From Falciphora oryzae (lineage: Eukaryota > Ascomycota > Sordariomycetes > Magnaporthales > Magnaporthaceae), in NCBI GenBank assembly GCA_000733355.1, contig JNVV01000001.1:4118069-4182068 (forward strand): a stretch of 64,000 nt of DNA. Reading direction: 5' to 3'. The notes under the pieces were generated by a model. That model was not told the DNA's origin and ran no database searches. It saw nothing but the letters and a program-made list of their open reading frames with translations. Made by a program: the position numbers and the translations under genes. Positions 1 to 10,324 of the stretch are shown piece after piece. The stretch's first letter is position 1, and the number at the start of each line of letters is the position of its first letter.

Positions 1-167
1 TTTAATTAAAAAATAACAGTTGTACCGTTTTTAAAAGTTTTTATACAAAAAGAACCGCCAAAACGAGAGCTTTATACAAATATATATATTGCTCGGGTGC
101 ACGGGCCGCATCGGATTTGCATATATAAAATATATATATTTCCTACATATATAAACCGTTTATATTA

Positions 168-452
168 CCCGGCTAATTTTAACGGTATAAAAAATCGGAT
201 AGCTTGTTGGGATTCCGTGCAATTAGGGCTTTAAAATGATATATAAATTATATTTATCGGATAAAAATTGGCCGTTTTTTACAAGGGTAATCGATCGATT
301 TTTTACATATAAAAAAGGAAAAATATCGATTACCCCTATATAAAACGGCCAATTTTTACGCCATAAAAATAATTTATATATCATTATAAAGCCCTAATCG
401 CACGGAATCGCGACGAGCAATCCGATTTTTTATACCGTTAAATTTGGCCGGG
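168..452. repeat. Large imperfect palindrome, arms of about 129 bp
   Basis: The left arm (168-296) reads as the reverse complement of the right arm (324-452) over nearly its whole length, around an AT-rich spacer of about 27 bp. Shared blocks include TAAAGCCCTAAT, GCACGGAATC, AACGGCCAATTTTTA, TTTTTTATACCGTTAA and ATCGATTACCC. Differences between the arms are mostly C/T or G/A, as expected of RIP. It may be the two ends of a foldback transposon or a head-to-head duplication. Confidence 0.75.
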
Positions 453-558
453 TTGTATACGTATATATAAAATTGATCGTTTTCGCTACCGCATGTGCCA
501 TTTCGCCGATTGCCTATATCCAAATCAGCTAATTCGAATGCCAAAAATATAAAAAAAA

Positions 559-696
559 AATCATTAAAAAGCCCTACTTCCCAGCAATCCCAACGTACAA
601 CCCGCTTTTTTATAAAGCTAAAATTGGCCAAATTGTGGCCGAGTTCGTAAAGTACGTGCGTTTTTTTTTGTATGGGAGCCACCGCATGTGCGGGAA
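559..696. repeat. Diverged direct copy of the palindrome's right arm
   Basis: The segment matches 377 to about 505 in the same orientation: TCATTAAAAAGCCCTA against TCATTATAAAGCCCTA, then CTTTTTTATA against ATTTTTTATA, AAATTGGCC against AAATTTGGCC, and finally CACCGCATGTGC against TACCGCATGTGC. It is the third unit of the repeat family at this end. Confidence 0.55.
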
Positions 697-713
697 AAAA
701 TCACCTTCGTTCC

Positions 714-849
714 TCAGACTAGATCCAGTAGAAGTTGCCCGCCCCATAAAAAATCCGTGCACAGACCAGTGACTTCTTGCTAAGCCACATGAGCCACAAT
801 TTCGAGGCGGTGGGGCTCTGGCAACTGAAAACTGGAGCATCTAGTCTGA
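714..849. mobile_element. Small foldback / MITE-like element
   Basis: The first 12 bases, CTCAGACTAGAT, are the exact inverse complement of the last 12. The pairing continues inwards imperfectly through CCAGT and AGTTGCC to about 27-31 bp. The inside is about 80 bp and non-coding. No flanking target-site duplication is visible, so the mobile-element call rests on the terminal inverted repeats alone. It lies just before the recognisable part of the gypsy element. Confidence 0.45.
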
Positions 850-979
850 GCCTCTGAGACTACGTTAAAGCACTCCAGAAAGGGAACCCGTTCCTTCCAC
901 GGAGAAACCGCTACCCCAATCGGCGTTTAAAACGTCGGCATCATCACGCCAGGGTCTTCAGGACCCCCTATCATCCGAT

Positions 980-3900
980 AACCTCCGACGGCAACAAGTT
1001 CGGGCTATTGCCTTCGCTGCCTAACAACAGTACAAGGCCGCAACGGCAGGTCCCAGGCACTCCGGAAGCCTCGGGGGACTCCCTCAAGGGCCTCCCCAGG
1101 GGCCACCTAACGAACCCCCCGAGCATATTGCTATTCCTTCGGAACCTTCAGAACCTTCGGACTCCTCTTCGGACGACGATACCCCCGAAAATAACGGACG
1201 GGCCTCCAAGGACCCCGATTTGCGGGACCTCATCAAAGCCATCCAACAGGGAACTGCTCGCCCGCGTGGGCCGATCCCTACGGCCGTCATCAACCCAGTC
1301 CAGCTTAATAAGCCACCCAGTTACGAAGGCAAGGACCTGGCTAAATTTAGGCTATGGTGGCTTCGCGTTACCTCCTATATAAAAACCTACGTCGAAAGCT
1401 TTCCTAACGATACAATTAAAATCAACTAGGTCGGGTCCCTACTTACGGAAAACGCACAAGTTTGGCACCATCAACGCCTTCGGTCCCTTCGAAGCGCGCA
1501 GCTCGAAAATAACTGGCGGGCCTATTCGGCGGCCCTACAGGAACGCTTCCGGGACGCTACCGAATACTACCGTAACGCCAAAAAAATAAGGGAGCTTAAG
1601 TATAAGGGAAATACCGTTCAGTACCTTACTGAACTTTTTAACTTTAACGAAGCGGTGCAATGGTCGGGCGTTATGTTTAGGGAGCACATTTCCCGCACCC
1701 TCCCAAAGGAAATTACCAAATTGGTATATTCCCGTTGCGGAGGAGTCCCTAATACGGACGAAGAATTCCTCGCCGCAATTTAGGAAGCCGGCAAAATCCA
1801 CGAGGTTATGCTCCAGAACCCTAAGCTAACCCCGAAGGATAAGGGAAAAAACGAGCCCGTTTCGACTTCGGAGCGCTCGAACGCGGGCCGTCGCTAAGGC
1901 AAAGGCTCCAAAGACAAGAGCCAAAGTCCATCCTCAAGCTCCCGTTCCGGAAAGAAGGCCAACGATAAGGCTGCCAATAAGAAAAGTAACGTTTGGATTA
2001 CGACCAAACTGGCACTCGAAGGGGTCGAACAACGCGATATCGACGCACGAAAGTTGGCCAAAGCCGACTGCTGGCGCTGTGGAAGAGAAGGGCACCACAC
2101 GTTGGAATGCTACGCCAAAAAGGACACCAACGGCAAGGAACTTCCTCCTGCACCGGCAAAAACGGCCGGCGCCAAATTTATCCTTAAACGCCTTGCGACG
2201 GACGAACAGGAGGAACAGCCACAGGCTAAAAGGGCTAAAATTGCAGGCCTCGTTTCGGAAGCCCCAAACGAAACACGAATCTTTAAATTATCAAATTCGG
2301 AATCGGACGATAACTGTTGATAACCATCGATTATCGCTGCTAACCGGACCAGAAGGCCCCTAACGGATAAGGAACTTGCAAGGCCGATCCTCCGTATGTA
2401 TATACGGGCAAAAGGATCGAAGGAGATACCTATTCGGGTCCTTTTGGACGGAGGCAGCGATACGAAGGTTATTTCGGACAAAATAGCCAAGCAACTTCCA
2501 AGGCATTTGGTCGACAAAGCTATTCCCCGCATTATAACTACCTTTTTAGGGGTGGTCGAACCAAGGGCCGGAAAACAACTAGTGGTCGACGTTACCCTCC
2601 GGTACAAAACGCACTATTTTACGGAAACGTTCGAAATTAATCCTACGGATCCAAATTGCGACGTTATCCTACCCTTCGCATGGCAAAGGCAACACCCACC
2701 CTTGGGCTTATTGGATCGCGACCTTCGGGATATCCGTATGGATTCGGACAAGTGCCGGAAGTGCAACAAGCCCCGGGCCCGGAAGCCATAGGACTTACGG
2801 CCCCTAAAAGGCTTACGCCTTCGGGAGGATATAAAAACGGTCGAACCCGCAATTATTGCGGCCATTAAGTACGGGCATGGTATTCCTTCCCCTGAGGAAG
2901 TGGCTAAAGCAGATTCGGACGGCCTCGAATCGGTACCAGAGGAGTTTAGGGAGTTCCTTCCTATTATAACGGAAGCGGCCGCTACCCGTTTTCCCGATCA
3001 TTAGCCCTAGGACCACGAAATTCACCTAAAGGAGGGAGCCCAATTAACCTATGGCCCCTTATACCAAATGAGCTAAAAGGAGCTGGACGTTTTAAAACTT
3101 TGGCTGGAAAAGCATATGCGAACCGGCAAGGTTAGGCCATGCAAAACTGCTAACAGTTCGCCCTTTATATTCGCACAAAAGAAAGACCCCCTCGATCCTT
3201 TAAAAGTAGTGGTCGACTATAGGGACGTTAACGCTAAAACGATCCCGATTCGGTGCCCCATCCCGCTTATTACGGAGCTTCAGGATCGATTTCGAAATGC
3301 CAAATGGATGACGAAAATCGACTTTAAAACCGGGTTTAACTTAATTCGAATAAAAGAAGGCCACGAATAGCTTATAGCTTTTCGTTGCAAGTACGGAGTC
3401 TTCGAATTTACGGTTATGCCCATAGGCCTTATCAACGCCCCCGCCACCTTCCAAAGCATGATGAACCATATCTTTATGGACCTTATCGATGCCGGGCTCT
3501 TTGTATATTTGGATGACCTCCTGATATACGCCGAGACCAAGGAATAATACGACGATTTGGTAAAGGAGGTGCTTCGCCGCTTTACTAAGCATAATTTGGC
3601 CGTGGCCCCTTGCAAATGCGTTTGGGGGGTGCACGAAGTCGAATTCCTTGGTCACATAATAGGACCCAATGGCATCGCAATGTCTAAGGATAAAGTGGAC
3701 GCTATTGTGCAATAGGAAGCCCCCAAGTGCTTTAAAGATTCCCAATCCTTTATTAGCTTCGCCAACTTTTACAGGAGGTTTATTAAAAGGTTTTTAGAAA
3801 TCGTTAGGCCTATAACGACGGCCAACGCCCTACTTAAAAGCTAATAGCGATGGACTCCCGAAATGGACCAGGCCTTCGAAGCTTTTAAAGTCGCTTTCGT

Positions 3901-5962
3901 TTCGCTTCCGATACTCCGGCATTTCGATCCGTTTTTCCCGGCGCAAATCGAAGTAAACGCTTCGGATTTTGCCTTTGGAAGGGTACTATCCCAAAAGGAC
4001 CCCGAAACCAACAAACTGCACCCCGTTGCTTTCCATTCACGCAAAATGTCATTTGCCGAAATTAACTACAAAATCTACGATAAAAAGCTTTTAGTAGTCG
4101 TCGATTATTTCGTTAGGTGGAGGCATTACCTCGAAGGGGCAAAGCACCGGATAAAGGTTTATACGGATTACCGGAACTTCGAATATTTTCTAACGGCCAA
4201 AGTTTTTAATCAAAAGCAAGCCAGATGGGTACAATAGCTGGTTGGTTATTGGTTTATAATTAACTACCGGCTAGGAAAGCAAAATAAAAAAGCCGATATG
4301 CTATCGAAATTACCCCGGCACAAGCCTAAAAAAGGGGGGAGTGAGGATCAGCCGATTACGACGATCTTGCAAAAAAAACACTTCCCAGCAAAAATTTCGG
4401 CCTTGGAAGGACAAAGAAATAACCTTATGGAAGAAGTTTTGCCGCAAGGAGCACCTTTTTTCTTCCTATCCCTAAGCCGGCTTTGCAATATTCCAATTTT
4501 AAAATGGGCTACGGAATTTATTAACAAAGTTAAGCAAGCTGGTATATTGGATTCCGAATACCAAAGCCGCTTCCGGAAACCAGAAAAGGGTAAAAAAGTA
4601 GAGGATGGCCTCCTTTATTATAAGGAAAAATTGTGGGTGCCAACGGAAGCCCTGCAAAAGGAAGTTTTCAAGTCCGAACATGACACAAAAGTCGCTAGAT
4701 ATATAGGTATGGATAAAACCCTCGAATTAATTACTCGGCACTTTTAATGGCCCAATATCAAGGCAAAAATCCGGGAATACGTAAGGGGATACCTGGAATG
4801 CTAACGCAATAAGGCCCTAAGGCATGCCCCCTTTGGACCCTTATAACCTATGGAGCTGCATTACCAGCTTTGGAAGACGGTGGCCATGAACTTCATCACG
4901 GACCTCCCTTTAAGCGATGGGTGCGATTCAATCTGGGTAATGGTAGACCCCTTTACCAAAATGGCGCATTTCGTCCCTTTTAAAATCGAGGGTAAAAAAT
5001 CGGATAACCTTATCCGCATTTTCGCTAAAGAATACTGGCGATTGCACGGTGTGCCTTTGGATATTATCTTTGATAAAGATTCCAGATTTATAAGCCACTT
5101 GTGGAAAGATTTCCTCCGTCTGGTGGGCATAAAGCCAAAAATAAGCACTGCCTTTTATCCCTAAACGGATGGATAAACCGAAAGGCTTAATTAAAGCCTG
5201 GAAACCTACTTTAGGTCTTTCGTAAATTACGAAATGACTAACTAGGTCGAGCTGTTACCTACGGCGGAATTTGCCTATAATAATACATTTTCGGCAAATA
5301 CTTCCATTACTCCCTTTTTCGCCAACTACGGGTACCACCCAGCTTCTAATAATCCCCCTCTCCCAGAACGAATACGCAATCCAGCAAGCCAACTGTACCG
5401 GCATTGGATAACCCAGGTGCACGAAAAAGCCAAACGACACCTCGAAAAAGCCCGGAAACGGATAAAGCATTGGGCCGATAAAAAGAGAGGCCCCTCGCCG
5501 GTTTTTACTGAAAAACAGTTCGTTATATTAAACGCCCGGCACATAAAGACCCGTCGCCCCGCCAAAAAACTCGATGCCAAAATGCTCGGGCCCTTCCGGA
5601 TCCTTAAGGTTATTTCTCCCACGGCGGTACGACTGGCCCTGCCTAAAACCTGGAAAATCCATAACGCTTTCCACGTATCCCTTATTAAACCCTACCGCTC
5701 TGGCATTCAGGCACGACCTGACCTTGACCAGATACTGCGGGAGGCCCCTTCGGTTATAGGAAATTTCGTTATAAAGAAAGTTATAGATTTTATGGATACA
5801 AGCGGGAAAGTTCGTTACCTTGTCCAGTGGGAGGATTACCTACGCAAAAAGGACTGGACGTAGGAACTTTAGGAGCATTTCGATACCGACGGATCTAAGC
5901 AGCACGTTATAGCTTTTCATCGGCTTAACCCCGACAAGCCTAAGGACCCCCGCGTGCTATAA
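980..5962 (+). pseudogene. Gag-Pol polyprotein of Ty3/gypsy chromovirus (dead)
   Basis: One reading frame runs from about 980 to the stop at 5960-5962. Within it are a Gag capsid-like part, the CX2CX4HX4C knuckle near 2066-2107 (CWRCGREGHHTLEC), a protease active-site region near 2435 (LLDGGSDTKVI), reverse transcriptase with KIDFKTGFN and the YLDD box near 3510, RNase H around 3860-4240, and integrase with a zinc-binding region from 4680 and core residues in FITDLP and FDKDSRF. A chromodomain lies near 5770-5890 (VRYLVQWEDYL). Stops at 1427, 1781, 3368, 3713, 4235, 5162, 5174, 5243 and 5861 sit where Trp or Gln is normally conserved. I see no frameshift; the damage is point substitution. Confidence 0.85.
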
Positions 5963-6020
5963 AACATAGGCACGGCCGCATCCCTTAAGCGGGCCTCGGA
6001 AGGTCTCGAGACGCGCCCTA

Positions 6021-6035
6021 GGAAGAGGAGGATAG
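6021..6035 (+). other. Polypurine tract
   Basis: The purine-rich GGAAGAGGAGGATAG sits immediately before the TGTCAC start of the 3' LTR, the position expected of the plus-strand primer of LTR retrotransposons. Confidence 0.75.
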
Positions 6036-6330
6036 TGTCACACGGAAGAACCCGTGGACCTAACTAGTCGGCATCACGAGTCGGCCTTACGGAGGTTCGG
6101 AGACCCGCATAAGCGGTCAACGGCCCCAAAGCCAAGCGGTGAAGGTTGGAAGGCAGTGTGAATCATGTACTCGATACTTCGCACGGATCACAAAGGGTCT
6201 ATATAAACCCTGCCATCTCCTATGTCTTCCACGAGAGATTCCTTCTTCCTCAAGCATCTCTTGAGCCCATAGAAAGATTATCTGCAATCTAGAGATTCTT
6301 TCTCCAAGCCGTCTTTAACCCCTTGTTACA
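6036..6330 (+). repeat. 3' LTR of the gypsy element (295 bp)
   Basis: The LTR begins TGTCACACGG directly after the polypurine tract and ends CCTTGTTACA, giving the standard TG...CA termini. A TATA-like box (TCTATATAAACC, about 6199-6210) is placed as for an internal LTR promoter. LINE-derived sequence starts immediately after it. No second copy occurs in the window. Confidence 0.8.
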
Positions 6331-6339
6331 CCCTGGAGG

Positions 6340-8760
6340 AATGCCGGAAGTGCACTATTAGCACGGCAAACACGGCCCCGGGCGGCGACTCCTTATCGGT
6401 TAGGCTGCTTACAGCGGTATGGCTGGCAATAGGGGAATACGTTAGGGCCTTTTTCGAAGCATGCCTTAGGGCCGGGCACCACCCGGGCCCCTTCCGCACC
6501 GCGGAGGTGGTAATGCTAAAAAAGCCAAATAAAAAGGATATAACGGATCCGAAGTCCTACCGCCCGATAGCCCTGCTCCCGTGTTTAGGGAAGGGGTTAG
6601 AGCGTTTGGTAGTTTCGCGGATGGCATCCCTCGCGTTGCAGCACGGGCTGATAGCCCCGCAACACGCCGGGGCTACCCCCAAAAAGGCCGCCACCGATCT
6701 AACGGCGTGCGTGGCCCATAAGGTGGAACGGGCTTTCCAAAAGGGCAAAACGGCCGCCCTCGTTACTATGGACGTATAAGGGGCTTTCGACGCCGTACTC
6801 CGCCGGAGGCTCCTCCGGAGGCTACTAGCCTAAGGGTAGGACCCAACATTCGTACGATAGGTATCATCCTTCGCAAAAAACAGGGTGGTTAAAGTGCGTT
6901 TGGAAAACGCTACGGCACCCCCTTTTTCCCCGGACTGTGGGCTACCCCAAGGGTCACCGGCGTCACCGGTCCTATTTATGCTCTATATGGCCGAAATCCT
7001 ACCTAAAGCAAAAGCGGTCAGGTACGGATATGCGGACGATATAGGCATTTGCGTAACGGGAGGCACCCCGGAGGAGTGCTCCCGTAAAGCAAGGGCTACG
7101 GTAACGGAAATCCTCCGTTGGGGAAGGGCTAATAAAGTGGCTTTCGACCCGGGGAAGTGCGAGCTTATGCATTTTTCCAGGCAGAGACATCCTACAACCC
7201 CAGCGGTTACGGCGGAAGGCCTTACCATACAACAAGCTACAGGAGCTTTACGGTGGTTAGGGGTCCTTTTCGATCCACGGCTTAATTTTAGCCCGCACGT
7301 TAACCATAGGGTTGCAAAAGCCCAAAGCGTTGCAAACCACCTCCGGAGGCTTACGAACTCGATAGGGGGGATACCGGCACACTCGGTACATAAAGCCGTT
7401 ACAACAGTTATAATCCCTACGGCTTTATACGGGGCTGAAATGTGGTATAGGGGCAGAACCAAACCACACCCGTATAAGCCGGCATAACAGCAAAGTACCC
7501 GGCAAAGCCATTTAGTCGAACGGGTTGATAAAGCCCTACAAGCGTCCCTCCGGGCAGTGGTACCAGCTTGGAAAACCATACCGATAAACGCTTTGCACTA
7601 CGAATCCGGCATTCCCGGCGCTGAAGCCCTTTTGGAACAAGCACGTTTCCGTTTTGCGGCCCGCATAAAAACGGTTCCGGAAAATTACCCCTTGGCCGCA
7701 ACGGCTAAGCCGATTTTCAATGCCCGGGGGCCTAAGGCAGGCCTGCCCGGCAAGCTTACGACCTCGTTGCAAAGGACAGCCGGACTCCTCCCGGCCTGCA
7801 CTCGCCCGGCCTACCTCCTTTACAAATATACGGGGCTTACGGTGGCTACATAAAAAAAGCAAACAGCCGCTAAAGCATTTATAACGTAGCTTCGCACTCT
7901 CCCCCCTACCGACGTTATAATATATAGCGATGGTTCTAAAGCGGAAAACGGGGCAATTGGTTACGGCTGGGTAATCCACCAAACCGGCCAACGCAAACTT
8001 TCCGGGCACGGCCGGCTGGCGCACCCGGCGGAAGTGTTCGACGGCGAAGCGGAAGGGGGCCGGATGGGCCTCCGTAAAGCCGTTCGGAGCTTCCGCAACT
8101 GCACTTTCCATTTGTGCCTCGATAACACCTCGGCGGCTAACGGCTTTTTAAGCACGGCTCCCGACAGCTCACAAGGGGCCTTTAAAAAAAGTCCATTACT
8201 TTATGGATAAATACCGGGTACACGTCCGTTGGTCCCCGGGCCATACGGGAATCCCCGGGAACGAAAAGGCCGATGCCGAAGCAAAACTGGGATCGGCTTT
8301 GCCGATACCCCAACACTCCAAGCCAACGGTGGCCGGAATAAAAGCTTTAGCCCGGAAGATAGCCCGGGATGCCCGAACCGCCTGGTTCGAAAACAACCTA
8401 CCGGGCCGGTACAAAGCTATAGGCCTCCCGCCGGCACCACGGCCTGCACCCGAAGCTTTACAGCTGCACCGGAAGGTGTTACAGCGGCTAATAGCCGCAC
8501 GTACAGGGCACGGGGACTTCGACTGGTACCACCGAAAGTTCCAACACGAAAACGACAACCCGTGCCGGTGCGGAAGAAACAAATCCCCCTTCCACCCTGT
8601 ATACTGCAGGCTGGCTAGGGCGGCAAAAAACAAGTGGCCCATAACGGACCCCTCCCCGGCCTTTGATAGGCCCGGATATTGGAAACGGCTATTGCAAAAG
8701 CCTTTCCTTTTTGCTTCGTTCGTCGAAGCTACCAACTATTACACTATCGCTGGGCGATAG
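6340..8760 (+). pseudogene. LINE ORF2: reverse transcriptase and RNase H (dead)
   Basis: The RT part shows SYRPIALLPCLGKGLERLV (about 6558), a motif A remnant at 6775 where the Gln of DVQGAFDAV is now TAA, the LPQGSPASPVLF block (about 6940) and the catalytic YADDIG (about 7027). RNase H begins near 7914 (YSDGSKAENGAIGYGW) and includes WSPGHTGIPGNEKADAEAK (about 8230). Stops near 6778, 6830, 6836 and 6858 fit CAA-to-TAA and TGG-to-TAG. One frameshift lies at or near the A7 run at 8184-8190: the frame holds from about 6507 to 8180 and then moves by one. C-terminal Cys residues near 8560-8610 (CRCGRNKSPFHPVYC) form the usual LINE zinc knuckle. Confidence 0.85.
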
Positions 8761-9210
8761 TAACAGGGTTTAAATAGCTCGCATATAACCTATTTTCCTT
8801 TTCCCTCTGCACTTTTCACTTTTCTTTTGTACTATGTGGACCAACAGTAGGCTCGTTAGTCCCCCGCACCTCCGGCCGGGCCCAAGGGGGGTTTATTGCG
8901 ATCCCTCCCGCCACACCCGGCCTCACTCTTTTTCCGGCACTCTGCCGGCCGACAGCTTTCACTACCACCAATAGCAGCGCTTACAGCGCCCCGGCGTTTA
9001 TTCGCCCCTTTTGCCGATTGCCCGCTCACCAATAAGGAGCGCCGGAATGCGGCCCGAACTCCGTGTGCTTTGGGCTTGCCCTTTGGTTTGATTTTGTTAG
9101 CCGCCTTGATAGCAACACGTAGCCTAATGTCAAGCTTAGGTAGCGCTAGCACGTCGTATGCCCCCTGGGAGGCAGGGACTGGTAGATCCCGATTTTCCGA
9201 CGTTAAATAA

Positions 9211-9234
9211 ACTCACTCACTCACTCACTCACTC
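9211..9234 (+). repeat. (ACTC)n tail of the LINE
   Basis: About six ACTC units follow AATAA at the 3' end of the LINE. A short simple-repeat tail in place of poly(A) is typical of several fungal and insect LINE groups. Confidence 0.7.
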
Positions 9235-9236
9235 CT

Positions 9237-10324
9237 GTCAGCGACCCCATCCCTCGAACCGCAAATTCGAGCGCGCAACTCAAATTCCCTAGCATGTCGC
9301 ATATTTGCTTAGGCCACGCAAAACGCTGATCCCGACCCATGTGTTAAATATGAAAATCCCAGCCCTATTGAATGGTGCAAGCACTATTTTGGGTAGATTT
9401 TCCTCGACTTATACGCCTCCCTTCACTGCCCTGCCCCGCTTGCCGCAGCGTATTAATGTTTGGTATTAGCGCAGCTGGGCGTGGGTGTTTGCCAGGGGCT
9501 AACCCTCCATCCGGCGGCTAACAGTAACCGGATCATTATCCGGTGCCGCTGGCCGACTACAAACCATTTGATGCGGGACTGTCACCGCGATCACTTTAAT
9601 TTTCCCAATTAAGGCCCCAGAGATCCCACCGAGCCATTTATACGTCGTGCTGTTGGCACACTAACGCGCAGCCTCACCCCGCCCAGTTAGCATTTAAGTC
9701 GCATCCGAGTTTCAACGCTGCACAATCTCCGCACAGCATGCAGCCGTCTGCTTTACTGCTTGGCTTGGAGGCTCTGCATTGTGAGGCCTCGTGCCATTTT
9801 TACCGCTGCCAACGGAGTAACAACATGGTCGCTTTCATCTTCCAATAAAATCAAAAGAAATAACAACTCCTGCCACCCCGCCATTCCCCAGTGTCACGGC
9901 ACCCAAAGGGTCACGTGCCCAGGCCCTCTGCACGGGCCTCCCAGGCAGGGCCTCCGGCCCCAGCCTACTCCGGATAACAATCCTACTTCTGCTACCGATT
10001 ATCCAGCCCTTGCACGCTTTGATACCTAGCGTCGTTTTACTTGAACATTTCTGTCATGGCTGACAGAGGGCCTGGGCCGGCCACGTGACCTGGCCTCCAG
10101 GCACCACAAATATCTTGCACCCAGGGCCTCCAGCCCTGGTGCCTGCAATTCTTCTCAATACAACCCACCTAACCACCACTTCTGACGACCTACCTATCGG
10201 CTCTCACAATTTCTTTCCAACTTCGAAAAATCGACTACCAACCTACCAACCCACCGCCACTTTATTTTGCGAAATTTGCTACTTGCTAACATGTTCCCAA
10301 TACCATCCACGCTAGAAAAAAGCA
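9237..10324. other. Intergenic, no gene seen
   Basis: No conserved reading frame is recognisable. GC-rich patches containing GGGCCTCC and CCAGGC recur at 9915-9970 and 10070-10145. The second contains a nested hairpin: CAGGCACC at 10098 pairs with GGTGCCTG at 10138, and CCAGGGC at 10121 with GCCCTGG at 10133. Confidence 0.5.

Larger units (their letters stand above)
1..713. repeat. AT-rich, RIP-like repeat region
   Basis: The stretch is very rich in A and T, with runs of TATATA, and contains no credible gene. It carries a large inverted repeat and a diverged direct copy of one arm, annotated separately. Such composition is what RIP leaves behind in duplicated fungal DNA. I infer an old, mutated transposon end but cannot name the family. 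Confidence 0.6.
850..6330 (+). mobile_element. Ty3/gypsy (chromovirus) LTR retrotransposon, RIP-damaged, 5' truncated
   Basis: The order is gag with CCHC zinc knuckle, aspartic protease, reverse transcriptase, RNase H, integrase, chromodomain, polypurine tract, 3' LTR. This order with a C-terminal chromodomain is diagnostic of Ty3/gypsy chromoviruses. All parts lie in one frame and are interrupted only by stops compatible with C-to-T change. No matching 5' LTR or primer-binding site is seen upstream of gag, so the left end is lost or replaced. The element cannot encode its own proteins. Confidence 0.9.
6331..9236 (+). mobile_element. LINE (non-LTR retrotransposon) remnant, 5' truncated, RIP-damaged
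   Basis: The segment carries the second half of a LINE ORF2: reverse transcriptase, then RNase H, then a 3' untranslated region ending in AATAAACTCACTC and an ACTC repeat. RT plus a C-terminal RNase H suits the Tad1-like group common in filamentous ascomycetes. The 5' part (endonuclease, ORF1) is missing; the element starts where the gypsy LTR ends. A related 3' fragment lies at 63517-63742. Confidence 0.85.
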
